Part shown: positions 54,545 through 62,475 of the stretch, piece by piece
How the letters are laid out: every line of letters starts with the position of its first letter
How positions within the stretch are numbered: position 1 is the first letter of the stretch
Origin: Aliikangiella coralliicola
GTDB lineage: Bacteria; Pseudomonadota; Gammaproteobacteria; Enterobacterales; Kangiellaceae
Direction of reading: 5' to 3'
Assembly (NCBI RefSeq): GCF_007004725.1
Contig: NZ_ML660162.1
Location: 434,001-498,000, forward strand
DNA: 64,000 nucleotides
Position numbers and translations under genes: made by a program
The notes under the pieces: model-generated
The model's input: the letters and a program-made list of their open reading frames with translations, nothing else
Databases searched by the model: none
What the model was told of the DNA's origin: nothing

Positions 54545-55126
54545 TCAGGCTCCCACAGCAACCCCCCATTTTTTCACAAATTTGGAGTCGACTGAAACGG
54601 CCAGGTGAATATCTTGCTCTTCTTCCTGGGGCATAACACTTAAATAGAATGCGTAATTTTTAGGGGAGGTGACTTCCGTCGACTGGTCCATATCAATTCG
54701 CAACTCGAGTTCACCACCGCTTTTTTGAACCAGGCCTTTTAAATCAGTTTCATTGGTGTGGAAAGCTTTATAAAAAGCTTTTTTAACCGGATCATAATCA
54801 TAAATCGTGAAGCTACATTCGACGTTGGTGTTACTCAGATTGGTATGTTGTAACAGGGCGGCATCTTGTTTATTCGTGGTAGAAAACTGGCAAGTGAAAC
54901 TCACCGAATTAGCAAAACCGCCTTCCCAGAATATTCCCGACGCAACACCCACGACTTTAACCTTATTGGCTTCGTCGTTGATTTTAGTTGGGTCCATTAC
55001 TTCAATGTCTTTTGCAAATTCCTTATCGCCAATTTTTAGCGAGTTAATATGCCCAACAAGACATTGCGCGTCTTTTTGAAAGTTGAACCCTTGGTCAACG
55101 CTGCAGTTAAATGATGATTCAGCCAT
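54545..55126 (-). CDS. Tube (Hcp)-like protein, divergent
   Basis: A 193-residue beta-rich protein: SFNCSVDQGFNFQKDAQCLV, VVGVASGIFWEGGFANSVSF and VECSFTIYDYDPVKKAFYKA, ending YAFYLSVMPQEEEQDIHLAV. It does not show the usual Hcp opening. Its place between tssC and tssK, size, beta pattern and lack of signal peptide support a tail-tube (TssD) role, but another virion-like structural role is possible. A strong hairpin (55162-55181) separates it from tssC, a layout often seen before very abundant products. The ATG is preceded by AGGAG. Confidence 0.55.
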   Translation of the reverse strand: MAESSFNCSVDQGFNFQKDAQCLVGHINSLKIGDKEFAKDIEVMDPTKINDEANKVKVVGVASGIFWEGGFANSVSFTCQFSTTNKQDAALLQHTNLSNTNVECSFTIYDYDPVKKAFYKAFHTNETDLKGLVQKSGGELELRIDMDQSTEVTSPKNYAFYLSVMPQEEEQDIHLAVSVDSKFVKKWGVAVGA

Positions 55127-55161
55127 GATAATTGACTCCTGATAATAAAAATTTGATCTCT

Positions 55162-55181
55162 GGAGGGAGAAAACTCCCCCC
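55162..55181 (-). promoter_or_regulatory. Intra-operon hairpin between tssC and tube-like gene
   Basis: On the minus strand GGGGGGAG-TTTT-CTCCCTCC folds into a fully paired 8-bp stem (one G-U pair) with a 4-base loop, 20 bases after the tssC stop. It is GC-rich in an AT-rich operon. It could protect the downstream mRNA from 3'-to-5' or 5'-to-3' decay, or partly terminate transcription, setting the tssC:tube ratio. Confidence 0.55.
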
Positions 55182-55202
55182 TTTTAAAATGAGTTTCGCT
55201 AA

Positions 55203-57101
55203 TTAAATACGAACGTCCATTTTTAGTTCAACGTCCATTCCTTCAAATTGAAGATGAGGAAGTACGGTAATTTCACTGTTATACCAACCGACCATCCCTT
55301 CTCGCTCAGTCGTAAATGCTTTAGCGGCTTTAAAAGGGTAATGGCGTAAAGTTCTGTCATCTGGATTAACCACTGTGGTGACATATTGAGATAGCCAGGT
55401 TTGAATGGTGTTGTTAATTGTTTCTACCGTCGCAGCACTACCGATGTTATCTCTCATAATGCATTTGATGTAGTGCGCAATTCGAGTGATCGAAAAGGTA
55501 TAGGACAAGTTAGTCACTAATTGTGAATTCTCCGAATCGTGAGGATCTTTAAACTTCTTCGGTTTTTTGATTGACTGGCAACTAAAGAAGCAGGCATCAG
55601 CGGTTCCTTTTCGATAGATTAAGGGGATAAAACCTGCATTGGAAAATTGTAATTCACGATAGTCTGGAATTGTCATTTCAATGGGCGACTTAAGTTCATG
55701 TTGCCCGTTCAAGTTAAAAGCGTAACGCGGCAAGTGTTCGACTAGCCCGCCTCCTTTCGGCCCTCTTAAATACTGACACCAGCCAGACTCAGCGAATGAA
55801 CTGATCATATTTTTAGCCACCAGAAAAGCCGCATTGCACCAGAGAAAGTCTTTAAACCCTTCCTCATCATCGATTTTTTCGTTGTAATCGATACCAATCC
55901 CTGCAGGGTTATTTTCTGAATGATAAGGCGCTCTTAATAAGAACTTTGGCAAGGTTAAGCCAATATAGGGCGCCTCTTCAGAATCACGAAATTGTTGCCA
56001 CTTTTCGAATCGAGGATGACTCATGTGCGCATCGAGATCTTTGATTTCCGCAAGCTCTTGAATATTCTTACAGCCAAAAAACTCCGGTCCAACTGAACTG
56101 ATAAAAGGCGCATGGCTGGCAGCTGAAATTTTTCCCATGGTTGCTAACCAACGTCTGTCAGGCTCATTGTTTTCAAATTCAAACAAACCAATGATGGCGC
56201 CGTAGGGATTACCACCATATTGATCATATTCCGCAACATACACCTTTTTGAAAAAGTCACTATTAGTTAAATCGACAGAGTTATTTTTGAAGTCTTCGCG
56301 TAACTCCTCTTTATTACAATCGAGCACGTCGATCATGATGTTGGCAGACCAATCCGTACTTTCGATCAATCCCTGAAGTCCTAACCAGTTTTCCTCCAAT
56401 GTTTTAAATTCTTTATCATGGATAATGGCGTTAAGATCCTGGAAAAGCTTTTCATCAATATCAGCCGAGAGGTCAGTAACTTTTTGTCGGATTGAGGCCA
56501 TCGCCATACCGTCAGAATCATCAGAAGGTAAGATGTCGTTAAACAACGCAGTCGCAATACTATTGAGGAAAAAGTCTGCGGCCTGTTCACTTTCATCCAG
56601 AAGCAGATCTTTGTTTGAGGTTAAGTTTTCAGTCAGCTGTCTTTCGATAGTTGATAAAGTATTAACTTCTTTAACCACACGAGAAAAAGCGGTTTGCGCC
56701 TGGCCCAGAGTTTTCGATTTATCTTCGTTATCGTCCTCTATTGCAGCTTTTATTTTTGCCGCCGCATTATCTGCTAACTTATTAAGCGACTTAACCTGTT
56801 GTTCAACAGTACTCGATATTTTTTTCAGCGCATCGTCCTGCATTTCTTTAAGTGACTCTTGGACAGTGGCGCTATTTTCTTTCAAACTTTGCAAGGCAGC
56901 GTCTAGTTGCGAAGGGTCATTACTATCTTCCTGCTCCTTAACAACGTCGATAATATCGAATAAATTGGCACTGAGTCCTTCGACTTTCTGATGTTTATTT
57001 TTCTTATCAAATAGTGATTCTAAAGTTTCAGAAGTATAATTTAGACTGTTGCCCAATGTTGCGATTGGTGAGTCGCTAATGGCTTCATTTTCTGTAGACA
57101 T
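55203..57101 (-). CDS. tssC: TssC sheath large subunit with long N-terminal extension
   Basis: 632 residues from the ATG at 57101 (GGAG seven bases upstream). From about residue 210 it follows TssC closely: ADIDEKLFQDLNAIIHDKEF, LEENWLGLQGLI, SDFFKKVYVAEYDQYGGNPY, APFISSVGPEFF, EHLPRYAFNLNGQ and the closing PHLQFEGMDVELKMDVRI. Normal TssC is about 495 residues; here about 135 more precede the core, with a helical, coiled-coil-like part (SLKENSATVQESLKEMQDDA, VEQQVKSLNKLADNAAAKIK). The TssC N-terminus is where ClpV binds in canonical systems. It forms the contractile sheath with TssB, encoded 20 bp upstream. Confidence 0.9.
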   Translation of the reverse strand: MSTENEAISDSPIATLGNSLNYTSETLESLFDKKNKHQKVEGLSANLFDIIDVVKEQEDSNDPSQLDAALQSLKENSATVQESLKEMQDDALKKISSTVEQQVKSLNKLADNAAAKIKAAIEDDNEDKSKTLGQAQTAFSRVVKEVNTLSTIERQLTENLTSNKDLLLDESEQAADFFLNSIATALFNDILPSDDSDGMAMASIRQKVTDLSADIDEKLFQDLNAIIHDKEFKTLEENWLGLQGLIESTDWSANIMIDVLDCNKEELREDFKNNSVDLTNSDFFKKVYVAEYDQYGGNPYGAIIGLFEFENNEPDRRWLATMGKISAASHAPFISSVGPEFFGCKNIQELAEIKDLDAHMSHPRFEKWQQFRDSEEAPYIGLTLPKFLLRAPYHSENNPAGIGIDYNEKIDDEEGFKDFLWCNAAFLVAKNMISSFAESGWCQYLRGPKGGGLVEHLPRYAFNLNGQHELKSPIEMTIPDYRELQFSNAGFIPLIYRKGTADACFFSCQSIKKPKKFKDPHDSENSQLVTNLSYTFSITRIAHYIKCIMRDNIGSAATVETINNTIQTWLSQYVTTVVNPDDRTLRHYPFKAAKAFTTEREGMVGWYNSEITVLPHLQFEGMDVELKMDVRI

Positions 57102-57121
57102 GATATTCTCCAACAAATTAA

Positions 57122-57634
57122 TTACGCGTTTTCGGGCTGTTTGGTTAACATTTCAGGCAGGGTCGCTTTTTCCTGGTAACTGGGTGCCATCAACTCTTTC
57201 AAATCATCCATTGATTGCTTATTTTCAACCAGGCTTTTGATCGCGTTCCGAAATTTGGTACTGTTGTTTAGACTGGACAACAGATGATTAAGCATTTTTT
57301 TTGACTCGATCATGTCGTTCATTTTTTTTATCGAATCACACACGCTACTCGGTAAAAAGGAGTCAACATTTTCAATGGGAATTTTGTGAATATTTTCTTC
57401 ACTATCCTGAACTGCGACCTTAACTTTCATTTTTTCCAGAATCGCGTTAGTATTTTTCCCGTCAAACTGCAAAATATCACGGTCTTGAAATGCTGGCTTT
57501 TTGGTAGATTTTCCTGAGAAGTCACCAACCATTAAAATTCGTAGCGGTAATTCAATATCTTCAGGCTGACCGCTGATTTCCGTTCGGTAACGAAGTGTCA
57601 ACCGAGATTTTGGTAATATATCTTGAATAGACAT
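57122..57634 (-). CDS. tssB: TssB sheath small subunit
   Basis: A 170-residue protein with the TssB pattern: LPKSRLTLRYRTEISGQPED, ELPLRILMVGDFSG, and NDMIESKKMLNHLLSSLNNS towards the C-terminus. TssB pairs with TssC to make the contractile sheath. It is the first gene of the minus-strand type VI-like operon; AGGAAC precedes the ATG, and the promoter should lie in the 254-bp gap shared with the divergent sirtuin gene. Length is normal for the family (about 165-170). Confidence 0.9.
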   Translation of the reverse strand: MSIQDILPKSRLTLRYRTEISGQPEDIELPLRILMVGDFSGKSTKKPAFQDRDILQFDGKNTNAILEKMKVKVAVQDSEENIHKIPIENVDSFLPSSVCDSIKKMNDMIESKKMLNHLLSSLNNSTKFRNAIKSLVENKQSMDDLKELMAPSYQEKATLPEMLTKQPENA

Positions 57635-57888
57635 CGTAAGTTCCTATCATTGTGGTGTGTAATAAAATACTATTGATTTAACTTCGTTACTTTGATTTGG
57701 AAATTTAAGAAGCCTGCGCAGTCGAGAATACAATATCGGCGATGGCTCAATTCAAATACAAAGATAAAATCATCAATAAGGTTTAAGATAGAGAATTCGC
57801 GCCTGGAAGAAAATTACAAGTAATTACATGAAGTTTCCTGATTCGAAGTGAGCGACTACAATAAGGCAAAAAAGCGAAGGTTAAAAAA

Positions 57889-58707
57889 ATGCAACAACTG
57901 GTCGACCTGGTTCATCAAAACGCAAACCTTTTCGTACTCAGCGGCGCAGGAATTAGTGTTGCCTCTGGAATTCCCACATACCGCGATCATAATGGACAGT
58001 GGCAAAGCAACAACCCTATACAACACCATGAATTTATTGGCAGTTTAAACCATAGAAAACGGTATTGGGCGAGAAGTGCGTTGGGTTGGAAAACAGTATT
58101 CAACGCAAAACCTAATCTCGCCCATCATTCGCTAGCGGAATTAGAAGCCCATAGTTTTATTTCATCTTTGGTCACTCAAAATGTTGACCGACTTCACCAA
58201 AAAGCAGGGCATAAGCAAGTCGTCGATCTCCATGGGCGAATTGATCAGGCAATTTGCCTTACATGCGGTAAAGGTGAATCGAGAGAGCAAATACAAAACC
58301 GTTTGCTTGATAACAATCCAATACTAAAAGAAATAACTGTAGTACCTGCTCCTGATGGAGATGCGCAAGTCTCCGAAAATTATTTCAACGATTTAGTTCC
58401 ACCGGAATGTTTATTTTGCGGCGGTGTGCTAAAGCCTGATGTTGTGTTTTTCGGCGGAACGGTTCCCAAAATGAAAGTGACTCAAGCCTCGAAAGCATTG
58501 GAATCAGCCAAAGCTTTATTAGTAGTTGGTTCATCACTAATGGTTTATTCTGGTTTTCGATTTTGTAAATTGGCAGCAAAAATGGGAAAACCAATTATTG
58601 TGATTAACCAGGGAAAAACCCGAGCCGACGATATTCTAACGTTAAAAATTGACGCGGACTGTGCGAAAGTTTTAGCTGATTTGTCCAGAACTTTGATTTC
58701 TCAATAG
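57889..58707 (+). CDS. Sir2-family NAD-dependent protein deacylase (class II-like)
   Basis: A 272-residue sirtuin. The NAD site is FVLSGAGISVASGIPTYRDH, the TQNVDRLHQKAG motif follows, and the catalytic His115 is in DLHGRID. The zinc ligands are Cys123 and Cys126 in CLTCG and, after a long insert, the CLFCGG pair. GGVLKPDVVFFGG and VVGSSLMVYSG complete the fold. DLHGRI and the insert resemble class II (SIRT4-like) enzymes more than CobB. It removes acyl groups from lysine, or transfers ADP-ribose. GAAGG precedes the ATG. It is divergent from tssB; no functional link to the secretion genes is claimed. Confidence 0.9.
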   Translation: MQQLVDLVHQNANLFVLSGAGISVASGIPTYRDHNGQWQSNNPIQHHEFIGSLNHRKRYWARSALGWKTVFNAKPNLAHHSLAELEAHSFISSLVTQNVDRLHQKAGHKQVVDLHGRIDQAICLTCGKGESREQIQNRLLDNNPILKEITVVPAPDGDAQVSENYFNDLVPPECLFCGGVLKPDVVFFGGTVPKMKVTQASKALESAKALLVVGSSLMVYSGFRFCKLAAKMGKPIIVINQGKTRADDILTLKIDADCAKVLADLSRTLISQ

Positions 58708-58777
58708 GAGAAATTTCATAGTGGTAGTTACAACCACTGACTCCTATTTTAGACTACGAGGCTTGCTCAAATTTTTT

Positions 58778-58850
58778 GTAGGTTGGGTTGCAAAACCCAA
58801 CATCGGAGTTAATACCTTCCAATGACGTTGGGTTTTGCAACCCAACCTAC
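58778..58850. repeat. 24-bp perfect inverted repeat with GCAA hairpins (copy 2), likely bidirectional terminator
   Basis: Left arm 58778-58801 and right arm 58827-58850 are perfect complements, each containing the 20-bp unit seen at 39232-39251. Each arm can also fold on itself with a GCAA loop, or the two arms can pair over a 25-base spacer. It lies between the sirtuin gene and the convergent membrane-protein gene and could end transcription from both sides. Confidence 0.75.
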
Positions 58851-58894
58851 AATAATTGGCCTCTTCAGTTTTTATTTATCTCGAATATAATCGG

Positions 58895-59332
58895 TTAAGA
58901 GATCCAGCCGTCGGATTTTGCTTTATTCGAAAGCCAGACAAGCGCAATGGCAATTACAATAACCATCACCGGCATAATCATACGACCAGGTCCAAATACT
59001 TCAAATGACTTGCTGATAAAAAATGCATAATACATTTGAACTAAAACCGCTGTGAGTGAAATGATAAATAGCGGTGTAGCCCAGGATTTTTTCATCAGTA
59101 GCGCGACGGCTCCTAACGCACCACCCCAAACGGCGAATCCGAACGCGATATTTGCCCAGGCAGGCGTTGCTGCATAAAGTTCTTGCTCCGCCTGTGGCAA
59201 TTCAGCCATCATTTCAGGAGTCATCATCATTTGCCCAACAAATGCCATTACGCCAAGAAGATTCCACACCAGTGCTAGACCGGATACAACCCAGAACCAG
59301 GTTGGCAATTTTATGTTCTGTTGTTCTGACAT
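58895..59332 (-). CDS. Small four-helix membrane protein (often annotated sugar transporter)
   Basis: 145 residues from the ATG at 59332, which has GGAGGAC upstream; an in-frame start at 59368 is unlikely. Four membrane helices: LPTWFWVVSGLALVWNLLGV at the start, WANIAFGFAVWGGALGAVAL, WATPLFIISLTAVLVQMYYA, and MIMPVMVIVIAIALVWLSNK. The EMMAELPQAEQELYAATPAW loop and the C-terminal GPGRMIMPV match a conserved family that databases often label a sugar transporter without evidence. It is probably co-transcribed with the ArsR-SRPBCC genes upstream. The function is unknown. Confidence 0.7.
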   Translation of the reverse strand: MSEQQNIKLPTWFWVVSGLALVWNLLGVMAFVGQMMMTPEMMAELPQAEQELYAATPAWANIAFGFAVWGGALGAVALLMKKSWATPLFIISLTAVLVQMYYAFFISKSFEVFGPGRMIMPVMVIVIAIALVWLSNKAKSDGWIS

Positions 59333-59420
59333 CTTAGTCCTCCGTTTTTCTGTTATTAATAGAGTCAATCTGTTTTTTCAATTATTATTTCGCAGTGGAA
59401 ATAAAAATTAATATACAAAA

Positions 59421-59975
59421 CTAGCTTAGCTCATAAGCCTGTTTGAGCCAGTTGGCCAGCTCGTTATCAACCTGGCTCAAATCGGTAACTCTGACCCGAT
59501 GAGATACCATTGCATTAAAACTTCCAGACGCTTCTAACCTTTCGGTCGGTGCTTCGCCTTTGAGATTAATGCCGACATCAACGCGCGTTTTGGTCGATGG
59601 CTGAATGATTGCGAACTGCTTTTTGCGACGTAAACTGACATAAGCTTTTTTGGGTGAGACTTCAACGTCACCAAACTTTGAAACTTTTTCGATCAGAGCA
59701 TCATAAATGATTTTTAGATCTTGTTTCGCTCCGGAGTATTGTGCGGCGATAAGATCTGGCTCTTCACTACCGCTATTAGCATTGAGAAAATCATGTGCAA
59801 TCAGATTGGCAAAACCATGGGTCACCTGATGGTCGGCTTTTAACATTTTTACTATTTGCCCATGTTTTTCCAATTTTGACTGGGCAACAACCACTTGCCA
59901 CTCATCAAAATTTTTTCCGGTTTTTTCAGCTAAATTATTGCGCATGCTTGCTGCCATTTCTTCTGGACTTGCCAT
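59421..59975 (-). CDS. DUF4287 and DUF5655 domain protein
   Basis: A 184-residue protein. The N-terminal MASPEEMAASMRNNLAEKTG followed by KNFDEW is the DUF4287 pattern; HGQIVKMLKADHQVTHGFAN completes it. The C-terminal half (DALIEKVSKFGDVEVSPKKA, YVSLRRKKQFAIIQPSTKTR, SHRVRV) is DUF5655. The two domains are often fused, and the combined protein is common next to ArsR-SRPBCC pairs. The function is unknown. It follows the SRPBCC gene (85-bp gap) on the same strand. Confidence 0.85.
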   Translation of the reverse strand: MASPEEMAASMRNNLAEKTGKNFDEWQVVVAQSKLEKHGQIVKMLKADHQVTHGFANLIAHDFLNANSGSEEPDLIAAQYSGAKQDLKIIYDALIEKVSKFGDVEVSPKKAYVSLRRKKQFAIIQPSTKTRVDVGINLKGEAPTERLEASGSFNAMVSHRVRVTDLSQVDNELANWLKQAYELS

Positions 59976-60060
59976 CTGTACTCTCCTTGGTAAAAGCGTT
60001 CAATTAGATAAAGTATTCAATTAAATGGTGATCATTCTTGATTGATTAACTACCTGCTAT

Positions 60061-60606
60061 TTATAAATTCTGCTCGTCATAATCTCCTTTTTTGTCAAAA
60101 GGCCAATTTTCACTTTTGCAAATTGCGGGAGTCATAAAGGCAGTGAGTCCGATCATTTTCAAAATAAAGCGATGTTTAAATGACGGTCTTCCCGTTTCAA
60201 TAACTTCTTTTAATGTCTCTGTAATAAAGGTTCCACCCTGGTCCATATAATCGGCTGTTTTTGTACCAGCTGGCACATTTTCGTTGATTAAGGTGAATTC
60301 TGTTCCGCCATCAACTTCCTTAAGCCGGTAAGTTACTTTGCAGTAAGGATCGTCAAGGTTAGTAAATTTAAAACTGTGCGAATAAACATAAGGTGGATCC
60401 CACTCAAGCACTTCACCTACTACGGATGTATATTTTCCGTCTTTAGAACGCATTCTTACCGGTGCGTCGACCGCTAATCCGGGCGTGTCCAATTTTGCAT
60501 TAAAAAAATGGGCGCACAATCCTCCCTTTTTGGTAAGTTCTTGCCAAACTTTTTCAATCGGCGCTTTGATGACAACTTTATAAACGCTCTTAGGCAATCT
60601 TTTCAT
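60061..60606 (-). CDS. SRPBCC/AHSA1 domain protein
   Basis: A 181-residue protein of the START/AHSA1 fold: VYKVVIKAPIEKVWQELTKK at the start, GEVLEWDPPYVYSHSFKF in the middle, KVTYRLKEVDGGTEFTLINE near the end. The fold makes a cavity for hydrophobic ligands; AHSA1-like bacterial proteins are commonly encoded with an ArsR-type regulator, as here. Its start overlaps the ArsR gene by 17 bases, so the pair is translationally coupled. The ligand is unknown. Confidence 0.85.
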   Translation of the reverse strand: MKRLPKSVYKVVIKAPIEKVWQELTKKGGLCAHFFNAKLDTPGLAVDAPVRMRSKDGKYTSVVGEVLEWDPPYVYSHSFKFTNLDDPYCKVTYRLKEVDGGTEFTLINENVPAGTKTADYMDQGGTFITETLKEVIETGRPSFKHRFILKMIGLTAFMTPAICKSENWPFDKKGDYDEQNL

Positions 60607-60952
60607 TAGTATCCTCTTCTTCTTGTTCTAACTGATGTTTAAATGCATTGAGTTTATGTGCAAAAAAATGGCTATATTCATTGGTCCAACGGTCATATAT
60701 CGCCTGTATTGGTATCGAATTGAAATAGTGTAAGCGGGCTCGCCCTGCTTTTTCGATCACAACCAGATCCGCTTTTTCCAGAATTTTTATATGTTTGCTT
60801 ACGGCAATGCGACTAATTGTGAATTGTTCACAAATTTCACCGCTCTGGCATCCCGGATTTTCTGTCACAAAATCCAGAATCTGACGACGTACCTGGTGTG
60901 CTAGCGCGTGGAAGATAGCATCCATCTCATCCACTTCAGCGATTTCTACCAT
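60590..60952 (-). CDS. ArsR-family winged-helix regulator
   Basis: A 120-residue regulator: IFHALAHQVRRQILDFVTEN, then the helix-turn-helix GEICEQFTISRIAVSKHIKI and the wing LVVIEKAGRARLHYF. It lacks the CxC metal site of arsenic sensors, so a different signal, perhaps the ligand of the SRPBCC partner, is likely. GGAAA precedes the ATG. The perfect palindrome at 61030-61053 upstream is its probable operator. It heads the minus-strand group SRPBCC, DUF4287/5655 and membrane protein. Confidence 0.9.
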   Translation of the reverse strand: MVEIAEVDEMDAIFHALAHQVRRQILDFVTENPGCQSGEICEQFTISRIAVSKHIKILEKADLVVIEKAGRARLHYFNSIPIQAIYDRWTNEYSHFFAHKLNAFKHQLEQEEEDTNEKIA

Positions 60953-61029
60953 TTTCCATTTTCCAATAGCTGACTTCCTGAAATATTGCTAATTCAACCA
61001 GGCAACCGAAGCAAGGCTTGAATTGTTTC

Positions 61030-61053
61030 TTATGTAACCATATGGTTACATAA
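61030..61053. promoter_or_regulatory. Perfect 24-bp palindromic operator of the ArsR-type regulator
   Basis: The sequence contains TGTAACCATATGGTTACA as the core of a perfect 24-bp palindrome, 77 bp upstream of the ArsR gene start. Such a long perfect palindrome is rare by chance and lies where an autoregulatory operator is expected. Binding by the ArsR dimer is inferred. Confidence 0.8.
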
Positions 61054-61116
61054 TATAGATCGCTTTCTGGTGAAGGTCAAGAATTGTTATGAAAGAGGGT
61101 TTACTATAAATTGCGG

Positions 61117-62274
61117 CTAATCCAAATCAGCAAAAATTTTCGCTATTTTCTCGGCCTGTTCATCCATTTCTGCACCTTTGACATTGCCTGTCAAAGCAAC
61201 AGCAATCCTTTTATTTTCAATAATGTAAAGGTAAGCTCGCGCACCAAGGGCCGACCCACCGTTAGTCAAAATATTTATTTTCTGTCCTGCCGATTCCATT
61301 TTACTAACGCTAAATCCATACCCGGTAGAAGAATTTTCCTTACGTGGAATTATTGGCGTCGCTACTCTTCGCATTTGATTCTCATCAACTAATCCACCAG
61401 CGGCATAAACACTACCAATTAACGCCAAGTCGGTTGCCGTGGCAACAAAACCGCCGCCACCGAATCGACAGCTGTTATCAATTGGAGGAATTGCTTGATA
61501 ATCCCTCTCACCAATCCGATAAAGTGATGCACGCTCTTCGGTGCCATGATTAGCTTGATCCAGATACATCCGATTGGCCCCAGCTTTTTCAAAAATCAGA
61601 GTTTGCATCAATTCGGTATATTTCTTATCGCCTGCCGCTTCTAATGCGGCACTCAATAAAACATAACCGAATGTCGAATAATTTTTATAATCACCGGGTG
61701 TTGAAACCAGTTCATCGTCAATAAATAAAGGTAAAATGTCGTTCGGATTTTCACAGTGACGGTTAGCTATATCCATCCACTCTCCATCAGGTGGGTAATT
61801 TTTACCAGCATCCCGGTAGTGCCGGACTCCCCCGGTGTGGCCCAGTAAATGTTTGACGGTGACGTCCTGATAGTGATTCGGTAAATCAGGTAAGTAAACT
61901 CGAACAGACTTTTCAATATCGAGTTTACCTTGTGCTTGCATTACTGCAGCTAAGATACCGGAGAAACCTTTTGATATGCTGTAAATTGGATAGATCGTGT
62001 CTGGAGTGGCTTGCCGTCTTTCTTCAATATCTGCAAACCCTTGTGCTTCTCTCCAGATCGTTTTTCCATTTTCAACAACAGCCACGCTCAAGCTTGGATA
62101 ACCGCTCGCTAATTTTTGAAAAATAGAACGTGCTTCTGAAACTTTTTCACTAAAATTTCTCGGCTTTCGCTCAAACACTGCAATCTTTAATAGCGCCACA
62201 ACTGATAAAATGATCAATAATGAGAAGCTGACAGATAAAACAGTAACGTTGTTTTTATTGAAATATTGAAGCAT
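61117..62274 (-). CDS. Serine hydrolase, beta-lactamase-related (class C/Pbp4*-like)
   Basis: A 385-residue protein with an N-terminal signal anchor (VSFSLLIILSVVALLKIAVF). Catalytic motifs: SISK at 99-102 (SxxK), YSTFGYVLL in place of YxN, and NGGSALGARAY in place of KTG/HGG. Also visible are YPDLPNHYQDVTVKHLLGHT and GGFVATATDLALIGS, typical of the peptidase S12 group. It probably sits on the inner membrane facing the periplasm. It may be an esterase, amidase or peptidase; a penicillin-degrading role is not implied. It is a single gene, about 165 bp from the ArsR operon. Confidence 0.85.
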   Translation of the reverse strand: MLQYFNKNNVTVLSVSFSLLIILSVVALLKIAVFERKPRNFSEKVSEARSIFQKLASGYPSLSVAVVENGKTIWREAQGFADIEERRQATPDTIYPIYSISKGFSGILAAVMQAQGKLDIEKSVRVYLPDLPNHYQDVTVKHLLGHTGGVRHYRDAGKNYPPDGEWMDIANRHCENPNDILPLFIDDELVSTPGDYKNYSTFGYVLLSAALEAAGDKKYTELMQTLIFEKAGANRMYLDQANHGTEERASLYRIGERDYQAIPPIDNSCRFGGGGFVATATDLALIGSVYAAGGLVDENQMRRVATPIIPRKENSSTGYGFSVSKMESAGQKINILTNGGSALGARAYLYIIENKRIAVALTGNVKGAEMDEQAEKIAKIFADLD

Positions 62275-62475
62275 TTAAAAGTCATTCCAGTGCATATTTT
62301 ACGCTGGCCAACCTCAAGATTTGAACTCTGCGAAATCTCAATATCAACAGGCCCTTCTATCAGTCAACCACAGTAATCAAAGTTAGTAGGCTCATCTTAC
62401 AATATATTAAGAAATTAATAGAGTAAGCATACATTACCGGATTGATAAAAGTTCAGGTTAAGTTATCAGCAATAA

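Noticed and set aside
56425-56991. 188-residue frame antisense to tssC
   Set aside because: The low-complexity Ser/Leu composition is the mirror of the helical coiled-coil extension of TssC; there is no ribosome-binding site.
45183-57634. Idea that the operon is a phage tail or extracellular contractile (eCIS/tailocin) locus
   Set aside because: TssK, TssF, TssG, TssA-like and TssL-like genes are type VI markers, and no tape-measure, portal, holin or AAA eCIS ATPase gene is present. DUF4280 alone is shared with eCIS.
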